Shown here: in pieces, positions 34,956 through 43,047 of the stretch | Numbering within the stretch: position 1 is the first letter of the stretch | How the letters are laid out: each line of letters opens with the position of its first letter | Assembly: GCF_003386235.1 (NCBI RefSeq) | Contig: NZ_QRDZ01000015.1 | Span: forward strand, 145,111-209,110 | Direction: 5' to 3' | DNA: 64,000 bases | Origin: Cohnella phaseoli | GTDB lineage: Bacteria > Bacillota > Bacilli > Paenibacillales > Paenibacillaceae | The notes under the pieces: generated by a model | The model's input: only the letters and a program-made list of their open reading frames with translations | What the model was told of the DNA's origin: nothing | Databases searched by the model: none | Translations under genes and position numbers: made by a program

Positions 34956-35812
34956 AAATCCTGCTTCTGGGCGGATACGGAATGGCGGGTCATATGACCG
35001 CTTCCTATTTACGGACCAGGCCGGGCTGCGAGTTGACCGTTACGGTCAGGCCCGAGACGATCGCGAATCGAACCTTGAAGGCGCTGGAAGGCCTTCAGGT
35101 TCGGGAACTCGATGTCCGATCCTTCGAAGCGGTGCAGGAACTCGTCCATAAAATCGTCCCCGACGTGATCGTGAACGCCGTTGGCATTCTAAATCATCAT
35201 GCCGAGGATCGGCCGCTCGACGCGTACAAGGTGAACGGGCTGCTGCCGCATTGGCTCCGTCATCTTGGCGACCGCTGCGGCGCAAGGTTGATCCATATCA
35301 GCTCGGATTGCGTCTTTTCGGGGGAGCGGGGCGGTTACGTAGAGACGGACGAACCGGACGGAACGACCGTCTACGCCAAAACCAAGGCGCTTGGGGAGAT
35401 GCGCAGCGGCAAGCATGTCACCGTTCGCACCTCCATTATCGGACCGGACGATAAGCCTTCAGGCATCGGGCTAATGAAATGGTTTCTAGCATGCGAGGGA
35501 GAAGTAAGAGGTTATCGCAACGTGCTGTGGAACGGCGTCACTACGCTTGAGCTAGCCAAGGCGATCGAGTGGCTCATCAGGCGGCCGGAAATCGGCGGGC
35601 TTGTGCATTTGACCGCCCCGGAAACGGTGTCCAAGCATGAGTTGCTGCTGATGATGCAGGAGAAGTTCGACAAGCGGAACGTAACGGTCGTCCCCGTGGA
35701 CGAACCGGTCATTGACCGTACGCTTACGGCGACAAGGGACGATTTCGATTACCGCCCGCCCCGCTACGCGGAAATGCTTGAGGAGCTACGCGGGTGGACG
35801 TCGTCGTTATGA
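34952..35812 (+). CDS. RmlD-like UDP-4-keto-6-deoxy-sugar reductase
   Basis: 286-residue SDR: LLLGGYGMAGHMTASYLR at the start, HISSDCVFSGERGGYVE, and YAKTKALGE with the catalytic Tyr-x3-Lys. It reduces the C4 ketone. CapF/WbjC reductases carry an extra C-terminal cupin (about 370 residues); that is absent, so WbvR-type chemistry giving UDP-L-RhaNAc, then UDP-L-QuiNAc after 2-epimerisation, seems likelier than UDP-L-FucNAc. This choice is inference. GTG start overlaps the preceding stop (GTGA). Confidence 0.82.
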   Translation: MKILLLGGYGMAGHMTASYLRTRPGCELTVTVRPETIANRTLKALEGLQVRELDVRSFEAVQELVHKIVPDVIVNAVGILNHHAEDRPLDAYKVNGLLPHWLRHLGDRCGARLIHISSDCVFSGERGGYVETDEPDGTTVYAKTKALGEMRSGKHVTVRTSIIGPDDKPSGIGLMKWFLACEGEVRGYRNVLWNGVTTLELAKAIEWLIRRPEIGGLVHLTAPETVSKHELLLMMQEKFDKRNVTVVPVDEPVIDRTLTATRDDFDYRPPRYAEMLEELRGWTSSL

Positions 35813-36750
35813 CGGCCCGCAGAATACTTATTACCGGGGCGGCGGGGTTTACGGGGCTTCATGCCTGCCGCAAGTTCGCTTCATCCGGCTGGGAGGTCGT
35901 CGCCGCGGTATCTCCCCGCGGGGCGCTTCCCGTCGTTCCGCAGGCCGCGTATACGGAGCGCTGCGAGCTGACGGACGGCGCTGCGGTAGCCGAGATGATG
36001 CGGAGACTGAAGCCGGATGCGGTGCTCCATTTGGCCGGACGCAACGCGGTCGATGTCTCTTGGAAGACGCCGTCGTCGTCGTTGGCCGCCAATCTGATGT
36101 CGACCGCTTATGTGCTGGACGGCGCGCGCGCGATTGACGGCTGTAGAGTGCTCGTGGCCGGGTCGATGCTGCAGGCGAGCGAAGCCGCCTTGTCCGAAGC
36201 CGCGCATCCTTACGGGTTTAGCAAAACGCTGCAAACGGCGGCCGCCAAGGCCTGGCATCGCTGGTACGGGCTGCCGGTCATGATCGTCGAGCCTTCCAAT
36301 CTGATCGGACCCGGTAACAGCGGCGGTTTATGCGGCAAAATCGTCCGATGGGCGGTGGCCGCCGAACAGTCGGAGGGGGGCGCGCCTCCGTTTCGGCTGT
36401 CTTCGCTGGATGAGTCGAGGGATTTTATGGACGTCCGGGATGCGGTGGCCGCTTACGAACTGCTGCTCGGCGAAGGCGAGCCGGGAAGGAGCTATGCGAT
36501 CGAGTCCGGACGCTTTCGAACGTTGGCCGAAGTCAAGAGCGTGTTTGATGAACTGGCGACGAAGAAGCTGCCATGGGAGCTTGGCGAAGGAGCTGCATTG
36601 CCGTCTCCTCGGCCGAGAGACTGTTCGGCGATCCGAGCGCTAGGTTGGAGCCCGAAGCGGACGTTCCGCCAATCGATCCTCGATGCTTTGGAGGGCGAAC
36701 GGGAACGAAACCGCATGGAAAGGGGAGGGTCCCCATTTTCCGGTCCGTAA
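35794..36750 (+). CDS. NAD-dependent sugar epimerase/dehydratase
   Basis: 318-residue extended SDR. ILITGAAGFTGLHACR binds NAD, HLAGRNAVDVSW is the active-site loop, and YGFSK supplies Tyr and Lys. SRDFMDVRDAVAAY and the overall length resemble GDP-mannose 4,6-dehydratase/RMD-type reductases, but the substrate is uncertain. GTG at 35794 has AGGAG eight bases upstream; ATG 35809, overlapping the previous stop, is the alternative. Confidence 0.75.
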   Translation: MDVVVMTARRILITGAAGFTGLHACRKFASSGWEVVAAVSPRGALPVVPQAAYTERCELTDGAAVAEMMRRLKPDAVLHLAGRNAVDVSWKTPSSSLAANLMSTAYVLDGARAIDGCRVLVAGSMLQASEAALSEAAHPYGFSKTLQTAAAKAWHRWYGLPVMIVEPSNLIGPGNSGGLCGKIVRWAVAAEQSEGGAPPFRLSSLDESRDFMDVRDAVAAYELLLGEGEPGRSYAIESGRFRTLAEVKSVFDELATKKLPWELGEGAALPSPRPRDCSAIRALGWSPKRTFRQSILDALEGERERNRMERGGSPFSGP

Positions 36751-37475
36751 ATCCGCTTGTATCTATCGTTGTCCCCTTTTATAACGATCCGTACATTCGA
36801 GAGGCTTTAGAGAGCGCACTTGCGCAAACCTATAAGCCTCTTGAGATTATCGTCGTGAACGATGGCTCCGAGCGGGAAACGGACGTACTGTACCGGCTCG
36901 AAGGGGCCGGACGCATCCAAGTCGTTCATCAACCGAACCGGGGTACGGCCAGCGCGCTGAACGCCGGCTTTCGTCTTGCCAAGGGGCAATACGCGGCGTG
37001 GCTGAGCTCGGATGATCGGTTCCGTCCCGACAAGATCGAGAAGCAGGTGCGCTTTATGCAGCAAAGCGGTTGTTCGATCAGCCATACGGCGTTCCGACGA
37101 ATCAACGGCGAAGGTGTGGCCGAGATGCGCCCCGTCGTGCTGGCAGAGGGAACGATGCTGCAGTTTTATCGGTCGCTGCTGCTCAGCAACACAGTTAACG
37201 GCTGCACGGTCATGCTAACCCGGACGCTGTTTGACCGGATGGACGGCTTTAACGAGCGTCTTCCCTATACGCACGACTACGAGCTGTGGCTCAGAATCAT
37301 TCTGGCGGGTTATCCGATCGGCTATTTGCGCGAGCCGTTGACGGATTACCGCGTGCATTCCGCAATGGGAACCATCAAGCACGGCGCGGCGATTGAACAG
37401 GAACTGGAAAATATTAGGAATAAGTATCATCCGCAGTTGCAAAGGTTAGTAACTGTTCTGGAAGGAAGGGCGTAA
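36735..37475 (+). CDS. GT2-family glycosyltransferase, start codon unusual
   Basis: About 246 residues of GT-A fold: NPLVSIVVPFYNDPYIREAL, IIVVNDGSERET, AWLSSDDRF with the metal-binding Asp-Asp, and YTHDYELWLRII. No ATG, GTG or well-placed TTG lies at the domain start. The only ribosome-binding site, GGGAGGG, stands five bases before an ATT at 36735, so initiation at ATT is my best guess; ATG at 36573 would add 54 residues unlike any GT2. The nearest relative in the window is the reverse-strand gene at 40062. Confidence 0.8.
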   Translation: MFRSVNPLVSIVVPFYNDPYIREALESALAQTYKPLEIIVVNDGSERETDVLYRLEGAGRIQVVHQPNRGTASALNAGFRLAKGQYAAWLSSDDRFRPDKIEKQVRFMQQSGCSISHTAFRRINGEGVAEMRPVVLAEGTMLQFYRSLLLSNTVNGCTVMLTRTLFDRMDGFNERLPYTHDYELWLRIILAGYPIGYLREPLTDYRVHSAMGTIKHGAAIEQELENIRNKYHPQLQRLVTVLEGRA

Positions 37476-37479
37476 GTTG

Positions 37480-37534
37480 AGAGGGGTTATCTTTCCGGGC
37501 CGCCGCATGACGACGCCGAGAAGATAACCCCTCT
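37480..37534. terminator. Bidirectional terminator hairpin between convergent genes
   Basis: A perfect 14-bp stem (AGAGGGGTTATCTT with AAGATAACCCCTCT) with a 27-base GC-rich loop. Flanking T content is modest on both strands. Confidence 0.7.
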
Positions 37535-37538
37535 TGAT

Positions 37539-38924
37539 TTAGTGAATCGGAAACCCGATCGGAGAACGATGAAACAGCTCGGGAGCGATGAATACGGCCC
37601 GGTCCATGTTCCAGCCGAAGCGAGTCAGCGTTTCCTCCCAGACGAGCGGCCGCAGCCGTTGGCCTTCGCTGTAATACAGGCCGCCGTTCGGCCCCCGGTA
37701 CAGAGCGTAGTCGTGCAGCTCGAAGTTCTCCCAAACGTCGCCCCGCATCGGCCAGCCATCCCCGTAGCTCCAGATCTGCTCGTAGCCGAGCGGGATCGCG
37801 TCCTCCGGCCGCAGGCCGATGGCGAGCATCGTCGCTTCGCTCTCGATCGGATAGCGAACGCCATGGCAGACGCTGTACATTCCTCCTGCCGGGTCCCGCG
37901 CGATAAACACGTCGGGATAACCGTGAGGGAAGTTCCCGGCGTCGATCGGATGACCGGTCGGCAGGCTGTTCAGCAACGCGGAGCCGCATCGGCCGACACG
38001 GTCGAAGCTGAGATTGAGTCGGCAGAATGTATCGTACGAGTGAATCGGCCGCTTATGTCCGCGTTCGATGCGGTAGACGCAGCCGTCCTCTCCCATGCCG
38101 TACCAGCCGCTTGGCAGCTCGGGCGTTTGCGGTGCATGATGGGGGTGGGGCGAGGCGTAGCGATCGGGCAAAAACGCGGGATCGTGCACCAGAATAAGCC
38201 GTTCCGGATTAAAGCCCCATTTGCGGATAAACAGGCGGCGATTGGTTGCGGCTACGCCGTACATGTCGATTGCATTGGCATTAAAGCTCCGGTTGCCTTC
38301 ATGATAAATGAAGACGTCGCCGGCAAGTCGCAGAAATAATCCCTCCCGCAGCGCTCGGTAACCAAGATCGATATCCTCGTAGCCTCCGACGCCAAACGCT
38401 TCGTCGAAGCCTCCCAACCGCTGCCAAGTACTGCGTCTGAGCAGCATACAGAAGCCGCTGAGCGCGGCCAAGTCCTGCCATTGAGCCGGATTGTGCCGAT
38501 TGAAGTTTTGCGAGAACAGATGGTACTGTCCTTCGCTGCTGACATCTACAGCGATTTTCTGCAAAGGGAGGACGAAGTTCGATTTCGGCCCGACAATGCC
38601 GACCCGCTCGTCTGCGTGCAGGCATTGCAGCATGACGGTCAGCCAGTTATGCGAGACGATCGTATCGTTGTTGAGCAGCAGGATATGGTCTCCGCCGGCT
38701 GCCGCCGCGCCTTGATTGCAGGCGGCGGCGAATCCGCGGTTCACGCCGTTCGCGATCAGCTTGACGTCGGGCTGCTGAGCGAGCCAAGCCGTCGTGCCGT
38801 CGATCGAACCGTTGTCGACGAAGATCAATTCGTAAGGGCTGTTCGTGAAGACGCGAATGCTGTGCAAGCAGCGCATCGTCTGGTCAAGATTGTTCAGCGT
38901 AAGAATTACAATGCTCGTCAGCAT
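37539..38924 (-). CDS. GT2 glycosyltransferase with three C-terminal ENG-type modules
   Basis: 461 residues. GT-A domain at 1-245: SIVILTLNNLDQTMRC, FVDNGSIDGT, LLLNNDTIV (84-91) and YEDIDLGYRALREG. Residues 273-460 hold three copies of a roughly 60-residue module: VYRIERGHKRPIHSYDTF, MYSVCHGVRYPIESEATM and LYYSEGQRLRPLVWEETL, each ending in a Leu-x-x-G-x-P-I-like turn. No basic arm and no YxxG repeat. Its ATG overlaps the stop of the upstream GT4 gene by seven bases, so the two are co-expressed. Confidence 0.85.
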   Translation of the reverse strand: MLTSIVILTLNNLDQTMRCLHSIRVFTNSPYELIFVDNGSIDGTTAWLAQQPDVKLIANGVNRGFAAACNQGAAAAGGDHILLLNNDTIVSHNWLTVMLQCLHADERVGIVGPKSNFVLPLQKIAVDVSSEGQYHLFSQNFNRHNPAQWQDLAALSGFCMLLRRSTWQRLGGFDEAFGVGGYEDIDLGYRALREGLFLRLAGDVFIYHEGNRSFNANAIDMYGVAATNRRLFIRKWGFNPERLILVHDPAFLPDRYASPHPHHAPQTPELPSGWYGMGEDGCVYRIERGHKRPIHSYDTFCRLNLSFDRVGRCGSALLNSLPTGHPIDAGNFPHGYPDVFIARDPAGGMYSVCHGVRYPIESEATMLAIGLRPEDAIPLGYEQIWSYGDGWPMRGDVWENFELHDYALYRGPNGGLYYSEGQRLRPLVWEETLTRFGWNMDRAVFIAPELFHRSPIGFPIH

Positions 38925-40012
38925 GGTCTCGCACCAAGGGTCAAGAGCATGCCGGAGAACCGAGCCGCATAGTTTTCCATCGAAAATTCACTCCGAACAT
39001 GTTTTTTTCCCGTTTCAACGAGAGAATTTCTCAGCTTGCGCTCCGTCATTAGCCGCATTACCCGATCCGCCGCTCCGCTTATATCTCCGTGGGAGTAATA
39101 GAGCCCCGTCGTTCCGTCGAGGATCGCCGAACTTACCCCGTCCGAGTTGGAGGTGACGATCGGACAGCCTGAGCTAAGAGCTTCCAGCGCCACGTAGGGC
39201 GCTCCTTCGGATTTGGAGGTCATGCAGAGGACGCCTCCGGAAGAAGCGACCAAATCGTAGTAATAGGGCATTAACGAGTTGGCGACGTTATGGTGATGAA
39301 AAATGTAATGGCCAAGTCCGAGCCCTTGCGTCCATATCGCAAGCTGTTCGGCCTCTCCCGGTTCGGCCAAAGCCGGGTCGCTGAACATCCATAGCCGCAC
39401 GCCGGGTTTGCGCTTGATCACTTCTGCTCCGATAAGCAGAAAGTCGCGCCAGTTTTTGTTATCCTCCAACCTGCCGATCCACACCAGCGGAGAGTAATCG
39501 AGAGGGGGGGCCGGGGGATAAGCGAACGAGCTTCTGTCGAAGGCGCGAGGATCGAATGGGTTGGCGAACGAAAATTTAGGATTAAAAGGATACAACTCCT
39601 CCAGCAAGGCGCCGATGACCGGGGTTCCGGGATATAGGATCGCATCGGCGTATTCGTTCACGAAAGGGATCGCCTCCGACAGATTGCGCCGGGCCTGTTC
39701 GGGAGAGCCGAAGCCCTGGATTTCATAGATGATCGGTTTCGCGAAGCCGAGTTGGCGAAATAGCGCCATTTGCAGAAAAAAAGACGTGACCACGATGCAA
39801 TCGAATGAATAATAGTCGAGTATGTGCCGGACGGCAGGCGGCTCCGAGGCGTAGAATACCGGAATGCCCGGAGCGAAATCGGAGGAGCCGCTGCCTTCCC
39901 GAAAGTAAAGAAAATGGCTGTAGATCCCTGCGGGGAGCAAAGCTTGATGCCTTAGCCGATTCAAGGTATTTACCCCGCCGCTAGGCACGATAAATACGAA
40001 CAGAACCTTCAA
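38918..40012 (-). CDS. GT4-family glycosyltransferase
   Basis: 364 residues of GT-B fold. N-terminal KVLFVFIVPSGGVNTLNRLR, LVWIGRLEDNKNWRDFL at the linker, and SEGAPYVALEALSSGCPIV as the donor-binding motif. Second gene of a three-gene reverse-strand run (40784 to 37539). ATG at 40012; the ribosome-binding site is GGAGGGAT. Acceptor unknown. Confidence 0.84.
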   Translation of the reverse strand: MKVLFVFIVPSGGVNTLNRLRHQALLPAGIYSHFLYFREGSGSSDFAPGIPVFYASEPPAVRHILDYYSFDCIVVTSFFLQMALFRQLGFAKPIIYEIQGFGSPEQARRNLSEAIPFVNEYADAILYPGTPVIGALLEELYPFNPKFSFANPFDPRAFDRSSFAYPPAPPLDYSPLVWIGRLEDNKNWRDFLLIGAEVIKRKPGVRLWMFSDPALAEPGEAEQLAIWTQGLGLGHYIFHHHNVANSLMPYYYDLVASSGGVLCMTSKSEGAPYVALEALSSGCPIVTSNSDGVSSAILDGTTGLYYSHGDISGAADRVMRLMTERKLRNSLVETGKKHVRSEFSMENYAARFSGMLLTLGARPC

Positions 40013-40061
40013 GTGGATCCCTCCCCGGTGGCCAAAAATAACGGCGCAAACAGGCCGGTTG

Positions 40062-40784
40062 TTACAACACGTTCAGCAGGGCGTTCAACTGGGGGGCATA
40101 GCTATCGCGGACAAGATTAAACTCGTAATCTACGGCGGCTTTTTTCTGTACGGACCCCATTCCGTCATGCCAGCGATACAGAGTCAGCACCTCGTTGATA
40201 AAATAAAAGTCTATTCTGTTCAGATGGACTCTGAGCCAGTATTCGTAGTCTTGCGTACAAGCAAGCGATTCGTTAAAGTAACCGATCCGTTCAGGGATGG
40301 AACGATTCATCATGACGGTGGAGCCATTGATCGGGCAGAAGGTGAACAGCGCTTCGATCAGCTTCCTGAGGCTAGGAAATTTGACGGCAAGCGCGCTCAT
40401 CGTAATATCGTTGTTGGCGTTGATCAGATGGAAGTCGGTGCAACTGATCGGAGCTTGATGCTCTTCCATGAATGCGACTTGGCGGGCGACTTTGTGCGGG
40501 TACATCAGATCGTCCGAGCTTAACCAGGCCATATATTTGCCGTTAGCGACGCCCATGCCGTAGTTCAATGCGCTGCCCGTGCCTCCGTTGGCTTTGCCGA
40601 AATAGCGGATGCGGGAGCGAAACGGATCGAGCTTATGCTGATGCATCGTCGAGCCGTCGTCAACGACGATAACCTCGATATTCGGATACGTCTGATTCAG
40701 CACGCTGGCGACAGATTGATCGATATAGGGACAGTTGTAAAACGGAATAATGACGCTAACGAGCGGAAAATGATCTTTCGTCAT
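40062..40784 (-). CDS. GT2-family glycosyltransferase
   Basis: 240 residues: PLVSVIIPFYNCPYIDQSV, EVIVVDDGST, AWLSSDDLMYP and CTQDYEYWLRVHL. Closely resembles the gene product at 36735. ATG 40784 lies behind TTGGAGG; the longer open frame to 40958 has no support. First gene of the reverse-strand run, divergent from the epimerase at 40958. Confidence 0.85.
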   Translation of the reverse strand: MTKDHFPLVSVIIPFYNCPYIDQSVASVLNQTYPNIEVIVVDDGSTMHQHKLDPFRSRIRYFGKANGGTGSALNYGMGVANGKYMAWLSSDDLMYPHKVARQVAFMEEHQAPISCTDFHLINANNDITMSALAVKFPSLRKLIEALFTFCPINGSTVMMNRSIPERIGYFNESLACTQDYEYWLRVHLNRIDFYFINEVLTLYRWHDGMGSVQKKAAVDYEFNLVRDSYAPQLNALLNVL

Positions 40785-40957
40785 GGCAGCCTCCAATCTT
40801 TCAGATAGACAAAGCCGATGCTCCATCGTATGTGGACAGGGCGTCAGCCGCCACGACGCTTGAACCGGGTTCGAGCGCCTATTTTCCTGCGGCTGTCCAA
40901 GCGGGGAACGGTTTGTCTCCATAAAATGGAGGAAAACGGCAAAGGACTGAAAAGCCA
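40785..40957. other. Divergent intergenic region
   Basis: 173 bases between divergent genes. A reverse-strand CATACGATG is one base away from a sigma-K -10 but lacks a suitably spaced AC. I see no inverted-repeat operator. Confidence 0.35.
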
Positions 40958-41869
40958 ATGCGTGTCATCGTGACTGGGGGAGCGGGATTTATCGGTAGTC
41001 GTCTGGTCCGTGCGCTATTGGAACGGGGAGATGAAGTGATTGTCCTCGACGATCTGAGCACGGGGGATCCAAGAAGATTGCCCTCCGGCGTCGATATCCG
41101 CCTGCTGCGTGCGGAAGAAGCGGATACGGCGGATTTCATTGCGGCGATTAGGCCTCAAATCGTGTTTCATCTGGCCGCACAAGTCGGGATGGGAAGCTCC
41201 GTCAAAAATCCTGCCGACGACGGAAGGAGCAATATTATCGGTACGCTGCGGGTGCTGGAAGGCTGCAGGGAAGCGGGTAGCAAGCTGGTTTTTTCCTCTA
41301 CGTCAGGGGTATACGGGGAGGCCGTCGGCAACCGGCCGTTCCGGGAATCGAGCCTCAAGAGACCTAGCGCGCCATATGGGCTATCCAAGTGGGTTGCGGA
41401 GCAATACATCGATTACGGAGGAAAATGGTGGGGTGTCGCTTACACGATACTACGATATGCCAATGTGTATGGCCCCGGTCAGGCGGCAAGGGGCGAGGGC
41501 GGCGTCGTAGCGTGTTTTATGGATAGAATCGGGAGCGGGCTTCCACTTATCATTCATGGCGACGGCGAGCAAAGTCGGGATTTCGTCCATGTGGACGATG
41601 TCGTACGGGCAAACCTTGCGGCGATCGCCAAGGGAAACGGAGAGGCGTTCAATATTGGAACGGGAATCGCCACGTCGATCAACCTGCTGGCGGATCGCTG
41701 CGAGCGGTTGGCCGCCGCTTCGTTCGGCCGGATCTATGAGCCGGAGAGAAGCGGCGACGCCAGATGCAGCAGGCTGTCGTCGGGTAAGGCCGCAACCGTT
41801 CTTGGCTGGAAGCCGGCCATATCGCTGGACGACGGTCTGTCGCAGCTATTTAAGGTAACTAACCGGTAG
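40958..41869 (+). CDS. NAD-dependent nucleotide-sugar 4-epimerase (GalE-like)
   Basis: 303-residue extended SDR: VIVTGGAGFIGSRLVRALLE, DDLSTGDPRRL, FHLAAQVGMGSSVKNP, SSTSGVYG, YGLSKWVAEQY with Tyr and Lys, LRYANVYGPGQ and SRDFVHVDDVVRA. Likely interconverts UDP-Glc/Gal or UDP-GlcNAc/GalNAc, supplying a donor for the glycosyltransferases around it. AAAGGA precedes the ATG. It converges on fabH with no strong terminator between. Confidence 0.86.
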   Translation: MRVIVTGGAGFIGSRLVRALLERGDEVIVLDDLSTGDPRRLPSGVDIRLLRAEEADTADFIAAIRPQIVFHLAAQVGMGSSVKNPADDGRSNIIGTLRVLEGCREAGSKLVFSSTSGVYGEAVGNRPFRESSLKRPSAPYGLSKWVAEQYIDYGGKWWGVAYTILRYANVYGPGQAARGEGGVVACFMDRIGSGLPLIIHGDGEQSRDFVHVDDVVRANLAAIAKGNGEAFNIGTGIATSINLLADRCERLAAASFGRIYEPERSGDARCSRLSSGKAATVLGWKPAISLDDGLSQLFKVTNR

Positions 41870-41893
41870 ACGTTCAAGGTTAACGCTTGAGGA

Positions 41894-42862
41894 TCAGATC
41901 GTCCATCTAAGCAGCATGCCCGATTGAGTCAGGCCGGAGCCAAAGCCGTATAGAGCGACGAGGTGTCCAGACTGAAGTCGACCTTCCCTGCAGGCCGCGT
42001 CCAGCGCGAGCGGGATCGTGGCCGCCGATGTATTGCCGTTAAGGACGACGCTTTGCAGAGCTTTTTCCACTGGCAGCCCCAGTCTTTCGCAGATCGCCTC
42101 GATCATGCGCAGATTGGCGCTGTGCGGCACGAACCAATCGAGATTCCCGACGCTTAGGCCGGCCTGATCAAGCAAACCGCGTACGCCGTCGGGAACGGTA
42201 GACAGCGCCCATTTGTATACTTCGCGGCCGTTTTGAACGAGTTTTCCGTTCGGATGGCAGTAGACCTGCATGCCGCCGGAGCCGTCCGTTACCGCATTTG
42301 CCGCCAACAGGGCGCCCTCGTCCCGGGCTTCGACCAGCACTGCGCCCGCGCCATCGCCAAACAGGATACAGGTGGAACGATCGGTGTAATCGGTTATTTT
42401 CGTTAACGTCTCGGCGCCGATGACAAGCACGGAACGGTAGGCTCCGCTTAGGATAAGCCCGTTCGCCATTTGCAGGGCGGTAACGAAGCCCGCGCACGCG
42501 GCGCTAACGTCAACCGCAAGACAGCGTTCTGCGCCGATTGCCTGTTGAATTATGGAGGCAACGGAGGGACAAGGCATATCCGGCGTCGTCGTGGCGACGA
42601 TAATTCCGTCAATCCGCGAGGGGTCAACCGCAGTGAAGCGACGGAGCAGGTCTTGCACGGCCGCAATGGCGAGATCGCTGGTCGTCTGATCGGCCGCAGC
42701 TCGGTGGCGCAGCTCAATCCCCGTTCTTCTGACGATCCATTTGTTATCCGTTTCCACCCATTGTTCCAAGTCCGCGTTCGTTATTTTGCCGTCCGGTACA
42801 TAACTTCCGATTGCCGTAAGCTGGGCTTTGGAGTGAAAGCCTTGTGCAACAGGGGCAGTCAT
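41894..42862 (-). CDS. fabH: 3-oxoacyl-ACP synthase III (KAS III)
   Basis: 322 residues. Condenses acetyl- or branched acyl-CoA with malonyl-ACP to start fatty-acid synthesis. The Cys-His-Asn triad is visible in DVSAACAGFVTAL, FVPHSANLRMI and VLNGNTSAATIP. The C-terminal YGFGSGLTQSGMLLRW is family typical. ATG 42862 has GGAGG nine bases upstream; ATG 42877 overlaps that site. It stands alone without fabF, with a FapR-like operator upstream, so it may be a second fabH used for a special purpose. Confidence 0.93.
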   Translation of the reverse strand: MTAPVAQGFHSKAQLTAIGSYVPDGKITNADLEQWVETDNKWIVRRTGIELRHRAAADQTTSDLAIAAVQDLLRRFTAVDPSRIDGIIVATTTPDMPCPSVASIIQQAIGAERCLAVDVSAACAGFVTALQMANGLILSGAYRSVLVIGAETLTKITDYTDRSTCILFGDGAGAVLVEARDEGALLAANAVTDGSGGMQVYCHPNGKLVQNGREVYKWALSTVPDGVRGLLDQAGLSVGNLDWFVPHSANLRMIEAICERLGLPVEKALQSVVLNGNTSAATIPLALDAACREGRLQSGHLVALYGFGSGLTQSGMLLRWTI

Positions 42863-42893
42863 TACGCATTCCTCCATTTTTTTAGTATTAAGT

Positions 42894-42912
42894 ATTAGTA
42901 CCAGATCCTAAT
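42894..42912. promoter_or_regulatory. FapR-like operator upstream of fabH
   Basis: ATTAGTACCAGATCCTAAT, a dyad with ATTAG and CTAAT ends and the TTAGTACC core typical of FapR sites in Bacillales. An extra TTAGTATTAAGTATTAG half-site lies adjacent towards the gene (42882-42898). FapR represses lipid genes until malonyl-CoA accumulates. Confidence 0.65.
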
Positions 42913-42966
42913 AATGCCATCATACTTGCGATTCCCATCGCTGTCAAGAAAACAGCCGACTCCGAT

Positions 42967-42997
42967 CGAATAAATGCGAACCTCCGGATGCATCCTA
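42967..42997 (+). promoter_or_regulatory. Putative sigma-G promoter of the YhcN-type gene
   Basis: CGAATA at 42967-42972, 18 bases, then CATCCTA at 42991-42997. This is close to the sigma-G pattern (TGAATA, 17-18 bases, CATACTA) and fits the forespore expression known for yhcN. Confidence 0.55.
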
Positions 42998-43047
42998 TGA
43001 TTTGGCGGGAACGCTGAGCATTCGACCAAAAAGGGGGTCATATCGTC

